A stretch of DNA of 15,049 nt from CAZPBO01 sp964584815 (lineage in GTDB: Bacteria > Planctomycetota > SKW154): NCBI GenBank assembly GCA_964584815.1, contig CAZPBO010000053.1:1-15049 (forward strand), written 5' to 3'. The notes beneath the pieces are model-generated. The model searched no databases. It saw nothing but the letters and a program-made list of their open reading frames with translations, and was not told where the DNA came from. This document shows positions 1 through 6,561 of the stretch, in pieces. Every line of letters starts with the position of its first letter. Position 1 is the stretch's first letter. The position numbers were made by a program, and so were the translations under genes.

Positions 1-29
1 CCCCCCACGCATTTGTCAAGGGGTTGATG

Positions 30-2045
30 ATGGCGTTGGGATTTTTGCTTAATCAACGGATTTGGGAACCCAGAGGAGGAGAGGTGGATAAGTTCTTTGG
101 CAGGGGATGGTTTTTTGGTAAGATTGATAAGGAGATTATGGTGGAAAGAATTATGGAGAGAGGGTTAAGGGAGATGTTGAAAGCGGCGGTGAGACTGGGA
201 TTTTTGAGTCGGACGGATGTCAGGCGTGCATTGAAGACGGAAAAGCCGCTTGAGTGGTTGAGACAACGGGGATTGCTGGATGAGAGGAAGGAGGCGGTGT
301 TGAGGGAGCCGCGGGTTGAGGGGGAGCGTGGTCGTGCGGCGGCGCAGAGAGCAAAAGAAAGAATCGCCCGTGCTATAGCGAAAAAACGCGGGTTGGATGA
401 AGTGGGGTCTGAAACGGTGGAGCGGGAGTTTGCGTTCTGTGAGGTTTGCGGTAAGGTTTATCCGCGCAAAAAGGTGCCTGATGCGGGGAGATGTTCGTAT
501 TGCGGTGCGGCGCTTGTGGGGGCGGTTCCCGTATCAGGCGAGGCAACACTTGTAGGTAAAGGTCCGAAGAAGATAGGGCGGTATTTGATAGTTGGTGAGT
601 TGGGACGGGGGGCGATGGGTGTGGTTTACAAAGGTTTGCAGGAGTCGTTGGGGCGTTATGTGGCGATAAAGGTGATGTCGTTGGCGGCGACTTTGGCGGA
701 TGAGGAGGCGGTGGAGCGGTTTGTTCGTGAGGCGCGTGTTATGGCTCAGGTCTCGCATCCCAACATCGCCACCGTCTATGATGTGGGTGAGTATGAGGGG
801 CAGCATTACATTGTGATGGAGTTCATAGATGGGGAGACTTGTGAGGAGTTGCTGCGCAGGAGGGGGCGTTTTACCGAGTATGAGGCGCTTGAGATAGCGA
901 TTCCCGTGGCGGAAGCGCTCAATCATCTTTACCGCAACAACTTGGTTCATCGTGATGTGAAGCCGAGCAACATAATGGTGGACCGCCGCAGCGGGGTTGT
1001 GAAGTTGTGCGATATGGGGTTGGCACGGCGTGCGGACGCGGCATCCTTAACGCAGGAGGGGACGGTGGTGGGCACTCCCTACTACATAAGTCCTGAGCAG
1101 GCGGAGGGGCGGGTTGATGTGGACATCCGTGCTGACATATACTCACTGGGCGCAACAATGTATCATCTCGTCACAGGGCGGGTGCCATTTGACGACGCCA
1201 CGGCGATGCGGATATTGGTGAAGCATCTGACGCAGCCGCTTGTGCCGCCGAACAAAATTCTGCCCACAATCTCTGATGCGTTCTCCAAGGTGATAACGCA
1301 TATGATGGAGAAGGACCGCGACAAGCGTTACCGCAATCCGGAGGAGTTGTTGGTAGATTTGCGGCGTTTGAAGGAGGGACGCCCACCGCTATATGCGGAG
1401 CAGCCGCCTTCCGACAGACTCGCCCGCAAATATGCGGGGTTTTTTGACCAGTTGCGCACATATTTCTTCGCAAGAGGGCTTGTGGGGTTGTTGCTCGGAC
1501 TTGCCGCATCAGACGGTTCCGTCTCAAAAGACGAAGTGGAGAACTTCCGCAACTTCTTCAAAGAAGGACTCAACGCGTCCGATTCGGGGGTGATGCTGGT
1601 GGAGCGTTTAATGGAAGAGGCGCTGCAGAATCCCCAGGATGTGGAAGACCTTTGTGAGGAGTGCCGGCGGTTTTCGGGATACCAGGAACGGCTTATGCTA
1701 CTTGACCTGCTCTATCGCGTCGCTATGGCAGATAGAGTTCTCAAGCCCGAAGAGGAGCGGTTCATAAAGGAGGTAGTGAGTCTGCTGGAGATATCGGAAG
1801 GAGACCACGCGGCGATAAGGGCGCAGTATCTGCCCGAGGAGGACGAGGCGCGTCACGCACAAGCATTGGGTTTGAGCGGGGCGTTTGGGGTGGAGGAAGT
1901 GAAGGCGGCGTATAAGAGGCTGTTGTTGAAGTATGACCCGACCAATTTCGCGCATTTGGGAGATGAGTTTGTGGAGATGGCGAAGAGGCGCTTGGCAGCC
2001 ATAAGGGATGCTTACAATTATTTCCGCCGCAAACTGGGCTTTTAG
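30..2045 (+). CDS. Ser/Thr protein kinase with N-terminal zinc ribbon and C-terminal TerB/J-like (DjlA-like) module
   Basis: A Hanks-type Ser/Thr kinase, expected to phosphorylate proteins in the cytosol; no membrane segment is visible. Residues are numbered from the ATG at 30. Residues about 45-90 are helical and resemble the small 'late-number' domain found ahead of GspE-type and other signalling proteins. A zinc ribbon follows (Cys137, 140, 155, 158). The kinase covers about 183-450: glycine loop GRGAMG (192-197), Lys214, Glu234, HRD 307-309 with Lys311 and Asn314, DMG (not DFG) 328-330, SPE 354-356. Residues about 482-598 look like TerB, and 610-671 look like the J domain of DjlA, but the HPD tripeptide reads DPT (636-638). 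The start is uncertain: ATG30 has AAGGGG six bases upstream, while GTG84 follows GAGGAGG and ATG138 follows AAGGAG; TTG24 and ATG27 fit less well. The kinase identity is firm; the substrate and signal are unknown. Confidence 0.93.
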   Translation: MALGFLLNQRIWEPRGGEVDKFFGRGWFFGKIDKEIMVERIMERGLREMLKAAVRLGFLSRTDVRRALKTEKPLEWLRQRGLLDERKEAVLREPRVEGERGRAAAQRAKERIARAIAKKRGLDEVGSETVEREFAFCEVCGKVYPRKKVPDAGRCSYCGAALVGAVPVSGEATLVGKGPKKIGRYLIVGELGRGAMGVVYKGLQESLGRYVAIKVMSLAATLADEEAVERFVREARVMAQVSHPNIATVYDVGEYEGQHYIVMEFIDGETCEELLRRRGRFTEYEALEIAIPVAEALNHLYRNNLVHRDVKPSNIMVDRRSGVVKLCDMGLARRADAASLTQEGTVVGTPYYISPEQAEGRVDVDIRADIYSLGATMYHLVTGRVPFDDATAMRILVKHLTQPLVPPNKILPTISDAFSKVITHMMEKDRDKRYRNPEELLVDLRRLKEGRPPLYAEQPPSDRLARKYAGFFDQLRTYFFARGLVGLLLGLAASDGSVSKDEVENFRNFFKEGLNASDSGVMLVERLMEEALQNPQDVEDLCEECRRFSGYQERLMLLDLLYRVAMADRVLKPEEERFIKEVVSLLEISEGDHAAIRAQYLPEEDEARHAQALGLSGAFGVEEVKAAYKRLLLKYDPTNFAHLGDEFVEMAKRRLAAIRDAYNYFRRKLGF

Positions 2046-2518
2046 TCACCCTGCTCTCGCTCTATCTCTTCAACGACGGCTTTGGGGTCTTCGCGTCCGT
2101 AGATTACGCGCATAATGCCGGGCAGATAGCGGTCCATAGTAAGGAGGTTGGCGTAAACGATGTTGCGCATATGTGTGGTTGTGAAATCAATATCTGCGGT
2201 GAAGAAGCCTGTGCGGAGGCGCACCTCGCCGTCAGAGTAGTCCATTTCAAAAGCGCCGAAGGGGAGTCCGTAGTTGGCGCGTGTTATGAACTCCGCCATC
2301 GCGTCACGCCGCTCCTCCGGCACATGCACCTCAAGCAGCGAATAGAAGACAACAAGCGGTCCCTGAACACGCGCAAGGCACGCCCAAACGCCATTCTCAC
2401 CCCGAAAACGCGATACCAGCGCGTTGTTCTCAATGTCCTCCTCAAAGAACCATTCATCCTCATCAAAGAATCGCCGCATCTTTTGATACAACTCCGCTGA
2501 ATCCACTTCCCCAAACAC
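2042..2518 (-). CDS. YbjN-family (type III secretion chaperone-like fold) protein
   Basis: A 158-residue soluble protein. The layout fits the YbjN/T3SC-like family: an acidic N-terminal helix, a beta-rich middle with aromatic residues, a segment reading FEMDYSDGEVRLRTG near residues 91-105, then a helix with NLLTMDRYLPGI near 123-134. Members have no known enzymatic activity and are thought to bind other proteins or affect stress and motility traits. The start is GTG at 2518, set by GGAGG nine bases upstream. The gene converges on the kinase and its TAA overlaps the kinase TAG (shared bases 2042-2045). It lies 74 bases downstream of the second MinD-type ATPase gene on the same strand, so read-through from that operon is possible. 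Family assignment is from pattern, not search. Confidence 0.75.
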   Translation of the reverse strand: MFGEVDSAELYQKMRRFFDEDEWFFEEDIENNALVSRFRGENGVWACLARVQGPLVVFYSLLEVHVPEERRDAMAEFITRANYGLPFGAFEMDYSDGEVRLRTGFFTADIDFTTTHMRNIVYANLLTMDRYLPGIMRVIYGREDPKAVVEEIEREQGD

Positions 2519-2592
2519 CTATCTTCACCTCCATCAAGCGCATGGATTTTACACACAAAGATTTGGATTACCACAACAGAGGCACTTTTGGG

Positions 2593-3450
2593 TCAAATAT
2601 GTTCTATGACTTTGCGGTGGAGTGTTCGCAGCGCTGCCGCCAGTCTTCCCTCCGACTCAACAGGACTTGTGCCGTTCGCCATTGCCGAATAAGCCGCCTC
2701 GTCAAACGGCAACTCACCCAGCCATACAAGCCCTTTTTGGACAACCCAATCCCGCAGTTTTGCGGTCATATCAGGATTTAAGTCAGCCTTGTTGACACAC
2801 ACCCCCACTTTAAGACCGAAATGTTGCGCCACGCCAACCACCCTTTCGGCATCGTGTAGTCCGCTCAAAGTGGGCTCTGCAACCACAACTACGAAATCCG
2901 CCCCGGTCAATGCCGCCAGCACGGGACATCCGATTCCTGGCGGTCCGTCAACGATGCGCAACTGGTAGTTTCCTTCCTGCTTGCGCGCCCGCTCCTTCAA
3001 AACCGCCACCAACTTTCCCGACAGACCCTCACCGACCTCAAGCCGCCCGTGAAATATCAAACCATAACGGCATTCCGCAACCCACCATCTGCCGTTTATC
3101 CGCGGTTCCATAACAACCGCCTTCTCGGGGCAGGTATAAAAGCACGCCGCGCATCCCTCACACGCCAACTCGTCCACAACCGCCACACCATCAAGCGCCA
3201 CCGCCTCAAAACGGCAAACCTCCGCACATCTGCCACATCCCTTGCATAAGGAGGTGTCAATGCGGGCGACTTCGCTGTCGCTGTGGGTGTGCTCCTCCAA
3301 CACGCGCCCTGCCCCGACCACAAGACGCAAGTTCGGCGCCTCAACATCGGCGTCCACAAGAATGGCGTTACCCGCAAGCGCCGCAAACGATGCGCAGACA
3401 AGCGTCTTGCCTGTTCCTCCCTTGCCGCTTACAACCACAATCTCTTTCAT
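2593..3450 (-). CDS. MinD-superfamily P-loop ATPase with inserted 2[4Fe-4S] ferredoxin domain (second of a pair)
   Basis: A 285-residue ParA/MinD-type ATPase with a ferredoxin insert, the architecture often annotated as 'MinD superfamily P-loop ATPase containing an inserted ferredoxin domain'. The deviant Walker A is GKGGTGKT at residues 9-16, and the DADVEAPN switch segment is at 33-40. Two CxxCxxCxxxC clusters follow: Cys69/72/75/79 and Cys97/100/103/107, the second ending in Pro108. DGPPGIGCP (168-176) is the later switch motif, and CVNKAD (218-223) is the base-recognition NKxD. Its ATG overlaps the TGA of the upstream paralogue (ATGA), and AGGAG lies six bases ahead, so translation is coupled. 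These proteins are thought to move Fe-S or other metal clusters or to work with NifX-like proteins; the true reaction is unknown. Confidence 0.93.
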   Translation of the reverse strand: MKEIVVVSGKGGTGKTLVCASFAALAGNAILVDADVEAPNLRLVVGAGRVLEEHTHSDSEVARIDTSLCKGCGRCAEVCRFEAVALDGVAVVDELACEGCAACFYTCPEKAVVMEPRINGRWWVAECRYGLIFHGRLEVGEGLSGKLVAVLKERARKQEGNYQLRIVDGPPGIGCPVLAALTGADFVVVVAEPTLSGLHDAERVVGVAQHFGLKVGVCVNKADLNPDMTAKLRDWVVQKGLVWLGELPFDEAAYSAMANGTSPVESEGRLAAALRTLHRKVIEHI

Positions 3451-4334
3451 CTGTGTCTCCTATGCGCTGCTTTCGCCCTTGCCACCCGCCGCGCTATATC
3501 CCACCACAACCCCTCAAAGCGCTCCCGCCACTGGGGACGCGCATCCAGTAAAGTTTTACCCCGCGAATATGCCTTTGCCACATCCGCCTCATAAGGCAAC
3601 TCAAGCAAAACATCAAGCCCAAGACGCGTAATAAGCCTTCGCGCTCCTGCAGCATCACCGTATGTGGCGCGATTTATCACAACGCCCGCCTCAAGCCCCA
3701 ATCGCTTTACAGCCTCCGCCGCCATCCCAAGGTCGTTCATCCCAAACCGCGTCGGCTCTGTCACAAGCAGCACAAAATCAGCCAGACGCATCGTCTCTAT
3801 CACCGCACACCCTGTGCCCGGCGAGCAGTCAACGAGCGTGTCACACTCATCAGATGCGCGCTCTTTGAGCGCCTCAATCACAGGAGTTGCCCGCGCCTCG
3901 CCCACATTCAACCTGCCTTCCAAAAACTCTATCCGCCGCCAACTTGTTTCCACAAAACCCCGTCTTATGCGCCCCACAAGCCTGCGTTCCCAGCCCACAG
4001 CACCCTCTTCACAAACTATCTCGCATGTCCTGCAACTATGGCACAACTGCTCAAAGAGCATAACGCTGTCGGGCAGAACAGCGAGAGCGTTGAAGCGACA
4101 AGCGCGGGCACACTCCCCGCAATGGCTACAACGCTTCTCGTCAATCTTGGGAACCTCAACATAGACATCGTCTTCTGATGTGATAAGGGGGTGGAGGAGT
4201 ATGGCGGCGTTGGGCTCCTCCACATCAGCGTCAATGAAACGAAGTCTGACGCGGTCACCAACGGCAATAGCCAACGCCGCCGCCACCGTCGTTTTCCCCG
4301 TCCCACCTTTACCACTTGCAACAACCACTATCAT
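3447..4334 (-). CDS. MinD-superfamily P-loop ATPase with inserted 2[4Fe-4S] ferredoxin domain (first of a pair)
   Basis: A 295-residue paralogue of the next gene. Walker A GKGGTGKT is at residues 8-15, DADVEEPN at 35-42, first cluster Cys69/72/75/79 and second cluster Cys98/101/104/108, DCSPGTGC at 169-176, and an NR in place of NKxD near 221-222 (VVINRATYGD). The second cluster lacks the proline usually found after the last cysteine. The C-terminus is basic (ARAKAAHRRHR). The start follows the preceding gene's TAG by three bases with only a weak ribosome site, so translation is probably coupled to the DUF5320-type gene. The pair probably forms a heterodimer, by analogy with other MinD-type ATPases (inference). 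Confidence 0.92.
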   Translation of the reverse strand: MIVVVASGKGGTGKTTVAAALAIAVGDRVRLRFIDADVEEPNAAILLHPLITSEDDVYVEVPKIDEKRCSHCGECARACRFNALAVLPDSVMLFEQLCHSCRTCEIVCEEGAVGWERRLVGRIRRGFVETSWRRIEFLEGRLNVGEARATPVIEALKERASDECDTLVDCSPGTGCAVIETMRLADFVLLVTEPTRFGMNDLGMAAEAVKRLGLEAGVVINRATYGDAAGARRLITRLGLDVLLELPYEADVAKAYSRGKTLLDARPQWRERFEGLWWDIARRVARAKAAHRRHR

Positions 4335-4337
4335 CTT

Positions 4338-4604
4338 CTACCACCACCATCTGCGCCAACCGCGTCCGCGTCCACGACCACCACCACGGCGCCAGAAACC
4401 TCTTCCCCTACCAAAAAACCAGCGCCTGCCAAACCACGCCCAAGGACGCCACCACGACACAGGATAGGCGGGATAACCCGGCGGCGCCGCATAACCTTGG
4501 TAGGGAACGCCACCTGACGCAGGTGGTCCTGGGGGGCACAAGCCCATCCCACGACCAGTTCTCGGTCCCAAACCCAGTGGACCTGTTCCATCAAGCCCTG
4601 GCAT
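4338..4604 (-). CDS. DUF5320-type small Gly/Arg/Trp-rich protein
   Basis: An 88-residue protein opening with MPGLDGTGPLGLGPRTGRGM, which matches the conserved opening of DUF5320 proteins (M-P-x-x-D-G-T-G-P-x-G-x-G-P-x-T-G-R-G). A proline/tyrosine-rich centre (residues 25-50) follows, then a tail of Trp, Arg and Gly (51-88) ending in three tryptophans. The function is unknown; family members are usually encoded beside NifX-like and MinD/ferredoxin genes, as here. The ATG at 4604 is preferred over the GTG at 4607 because GGAGGG lies seven bases ahead and the family starts at this methionine. It begins 20 bases after the zinc-ribbon gene and ends three bases before the MinD-type gene. Confidence 0.8.
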   Translation of the reverse strand: MPGLDGTGPLGLGPRTGRGMGLCPPGPPASGGVPYQGYAAPPGYPAYPVSWWRPWAWFGRRWFFGRGRGFWRRGGGRGRGRGWRRWWW

Positions 4605-4624
4605 CACTCAACCCTCCACCACAA

Positions 4625-4774
4625 TTAAGCACGAACCATTGGCGTTCCACATTTGGGGCAGTTAACATCACGGCAAGGTGTCCCCGGTTGATGGGGCAGC
4701 CTGTGTCCGCATTGCGGACAGACACACTCACCGCCTGGACCACGACCGCCACGGGGTCCTCTCTGACGATTCAT
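4625..4774 (-). CDS. 49-residue double-CxxC zinc-ribbon (rubredoxin-like) protein
   Basis: A very small gene. It starts at ATG 4774 with a perfect AGGAGG six bases upstream (complement of 4781-4786) and ends at TAA 4625. A short Arg/Gly-rich head (residues 1-15) is followed by C17-V-C19-P-x-C22-G and C34, then C39-P-K-C42-G, which fits a metal knuckle pair binding zinc or iron. The segment aligns closely (19 of 32 positions by eye) with the end of the upstream NifX-like reading frame, so the two are paralogous. The stop of the upstream gene lies inside the ribosome site, showing tight packing. Similar mini-proteins are encoded beside NifX-like and MinD-type genes in anaerobes and archaea, without a known function. 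Confidence 0.85.
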   Translation of the reverse strand: MNRQRGPRGGRGPGGECVCPQCGHRLPHQPGTPCRDVNCPKCGTPMVRA

Positions 4775-4784
4775 AATAAACCTC

Positions 4785-5477
4785 CTAATCACCACGCATT
4801 AAGGGGAGACCACACTGCGGACAACGCATTGAGCGGCAGGGAACACCTGGGGTGTGAGGGACGGTGGTGCCGCAGGATGGGCAGACGCAGTTGGCGGGGG
4901 GACCCCAGCCGCGACCGCGACCGCGACCCCAGCCCATACCGCGTCCACCGCCNNNNNNNNNNNNNNNNNNNNNNNNNNNNNNNNNNNNNNNNNNNNNNNN
5001 NNNNNNNNNNNNNNNNNNNNNNNNNNNNNNNNNNNNNNNNNNNNNNNNNNNNCCACCACCATAAAACGGCACTTGCGGTGGTGGAACCTGCTGCGGCGCA
5101 CCTCCACCCTGCCCCGCACCCGCATACGCCCCAACGGTCGGACCTGACGCCTTCGTTAACTTACCCGCCTTTAACGCCTCTATCGCATCCTTGACGCTGC
5201 CAGAGGCACCCACATAGATCTCCACCCCCCCACCTTGCAGAACAGCCGATGCATTGGGACCCACATTGCCTGTTATGACGGCTTTCGCACCTTTGTTGAC
5301 GACAAACTGCGCTGCCTGAATACCCGCGCCACCACCTGCCGCTGCCGCCGCGTTCTGCACCGCCTCCACCAACTCATCCTTATCGGTGTCGTAAAACAGA
5401 AACCACGCACACCGCCCAAACCGCCCATCTACTTGAGCATCCAATGTGTCACCTTGGGATGTGATTGCCACCAACAT
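4785..5477 (-). CDS. NifX/NifB-C-like (dinitrogenase iron-molybdenum cofactor) protein, interrupted by an assembly gap, with zinc-ribbon end
   Basis: Residues 1-110 form a NifX/NifB C-terminal-like domain: MLVAITSQGD opening, V-D-G-R-F-G-R-C (17-23), GGGAGIQAAQ (48-57), ITGNVGPNA (68-76). Such proteins bind iron-molybdenum or other Fe-S precursors. A Gly/Pro-rich linker follows (about 115-141), then 100 unknown bases, then a Gly/Arg-rich stretch and a zinc ribbon (CVCPSCG, later CPQCG) ending in MRGD. ATG 5477 is chosen because AGGAGG sits seven bases ahead; the frame stays open further upstream but through the control region. The two sides join in frame only if the gap really is 100 bases, so the tail may instead be a separate small gene starting within the gap. 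First gene of the operon, behind a sigma-70-like promoter. Confidence 0.8.
   Translation of the reverse strand: MLVAITSQGDTLDAQVDGRFGRCAWFLFYDTDKDELVEAVQNAAAAAGGGAGIQAAQFVVNKGAKAVITGNVGPNASAVLQGGGVEIYVGASGSVKDAIEALKAGKLTKASGPTVGAYAGAGQGGGAPQQVPPPQVPFYGGXXXXXXXXXXXXXXXXXXXXXXXXXXXXXXXXXXGGGRGMGWGRGRGRGWGPPANCVCPSCGTTVPHTPGVPCRSMRCPQCGLPLMRGD
4953..5052. other. Assembly gap of 100 Ns
   Basis: Exactly 100 unknown bases, the usual placeholder for a scaffold join of unknown length. The flanks encode Gly/Arg repeats, with three near-identical CGACCG units just left of the gap, which probably broke the assembly. Confidence 0.99.
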
Positions 5478-5506
5478 CTTCAGTCCTCCTAACAAAGCCT
5501 CATAAA

Positions 5507-5534
5507 AGAATAACAGATGAGGGACGATGGTCAA
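5507..5534 (-). promoter_or_regulatory. Sigma-70-like promoter of the NifX/MinD operon
   Basis: On the minus strand, TTGACC (5534-5529) is followed after 16 bases by TATTCT (5512-5507). Transcription would start near 5500, leaving a leader of about 23 bases before the ATG at 5477. The -35 touches the inverted repeat 5534-5554. Confidence 0.55.
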
Positions 5535-5554
5535 GCAAATTGTGGGCATTTGCT
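5534..5554. promoter_or_regulatory. Inverted repeat, candidate regulator site
   Basis: AGCAAAT (5534-5540), seven bases, ATTTGCT (5548-5554): perfect seven-base arms. The centre lies about 44 bases before the predicted start of the minus transcript, where class II activators bind, and about 69 bases before the predicted start of the plus transcript. It is not followed by a T-run, so it does not look like a terminator. The binding protein is unknown. Confidence 0.5.
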
Positions 5555-5577
5555 CAAATATTTTTGGCTTTTTAGCA

Positions 5578-5606
5578 TTGCCACCCCTTACCTGTTTCCA
5601 TAGAAT
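5578..5606 (+). promoter_or_regulatory. Sigma-70-like promoter of the ABC/gcvT-like/lpl operon
   Basis: TTGCCA (5578-5583) and TAGAAT (5601-5606) are separated by exactly 17 bases; each matches consensus at five of six positions. Transcription would start near 5613, with a leader of about 19 bases before GTG 5632. AT-rich sequence precedes the -35. Confidence 0.7.
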
Positions 5607-5631
5607 TGTTTGTCGTGTGAGGAGATGGTAG

Positions 5632-6549
5632 GTGATAGAGATAACGGACCTGCGCAAGGTCTATCGTGGTGGTGTGGAGGCGTTGCGTGGGGTCAATCTT
5701 ACGGTTAGGGAAGGTGTATCTTTAGGGCTTGTCGGACCCAATGGGGCTGGCAAGACGACGACGGTTCGCATTGTGGCAGGACTTCTTGAGCCGACATCTG
5801 GTGTGGTGCGTCTTTTCGGCAAGAACATCTGGGAGGAGCGGGATGCGGTGCTGCCACGGATTGGGTATGCGCCTGATGAATACAGGATGCCCGACAATTT
5901 GAGGGTCTGGGAGTATCTGGACTACTTTGGAGCACTGTTTGGGCTGCCGAAGCGGCAGCGTGTGGAGCGCACCGACCATCTTCTTGCGCTTGTGAGGTTG
6001 TCCGCCAAAAGAGACTTATTTATCGGACAACTTTCGCGCGGAATGAAGCAGCGCCTGATGCTTGCGCGAACGCTGATTCACAACCCGCCGCTTCTGCTTA
6101 TGGACGAGCCGACAAGCGGGCTTGACCCGCGTTCTCGTGCTGAAGTTGTTGACATCCTGCGCCACCTTGCGTCAACTGGGAAGACGATGCTGGTTGCCTC
6201 AAACATCCTTTACGATTTGAGCGGATTTTGCAACTCGCTTGCCATAATGGACCACGGCAGGATAGTGGACTGCGGCACATTTGAGGAGTTGTCGGAGAAG
6301 TACTGCAAGGAGCGGCTTCTGCGGGTGGTTGTTGTGAGCGGTATAGAGAAGGTGGAGCAGATACTGTCTGTGGAGGAGAGGGTGCGGTCATTTGTGATAG
6401 AGGGGAATGTGGTGCAGTTGCGATATGGTGGCGGCTTAAGCGATATAGCGGGGTTGAACGAGAAGTTGGTGCGTGCCGGGGTGAAGGTTTGCGGGGTCTG
6501 CGAGCAGGCGCGCACATTAGAGGAGATATTTTTGCGGGCGACGGATTGA
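5632..6549 (+). CDS. ABC transporter ATP-binding protein, orphan
   Basis: A 305-residue ABC ATPase of the type with a C-terminal extension used in multidrug, antibiotic and gliding-type exporters. Walker A GPNGAGKT is at 35-42, signature LSRGMKQR at 134-141, Walker B LLLMDE at 154-159 (Glu159), and a D-loop follows (SGLDPRS). Two usual residues differ: the Q-loop position reads IGYAPDE (Asp82), and the switch His, normally in a SSHIL-like context, is Asn191 in VASNIL. No permease gene follows; the next gene is GcvT-like. The start is GTG 5632, with AGGAG seven bases upstream. The ATPase family is firm; its substrate and its full activity are unknown. Confidence 0.92.
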   Translation: MIEITDLRKVYRGGVEALRGVNLTVREGVSLGLVGPNGAGKTTTVRIVAGLLEPTSGVVRLFGKNIWEERDAVLPRIGYAPDEYRMPDNLRVWEYLDYFGALFGLPKRQRVERTDHLLALVRLSAKRDLFIGQLSRGMKQRLMLARTLIHNPPLLLMDEPTSGLDPRSRAEVVDILRHLASTGKTMLVASNILYDLSGFCNSLAIMDHGRIVDCGTFEELSEKYCKERLLRVVVVSGIEKVEQILSVEERVRSFVIEGNVVQLRYGGGLSDIAGLNEKLVRAGVKVCGVCEQARTLEEIFLRATD

Positions 6550-6561
6550 GGTTTGGGTCTT

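Noticed and set aside
1..29. Promoter for the kinase (TTGTCA at 14-19)
   Set aside because: No matching -10 at a proper distance, and the sequence begins too close to judge.
2546..2576. Possible promoter for the YbjN-type gene (TTGTGG and TAAAAT)
   Set aside because: The -10 is good, but the spacer is 19 bases and the -35 matches at only three positions.
4900..4952. CRISPR or tandem repeat at the edge of the gap
   Set aside because: The short CGACCG units simply encode a Gly/Arg run; no spacer-repeat structure.
4316..5194. Plus-strand open frame running through the N gap
   Set aside because: Low-complexity His/Thr/Pro translation, opposite four genes with ribosome sites; kept open only by skewed codons and Ns.
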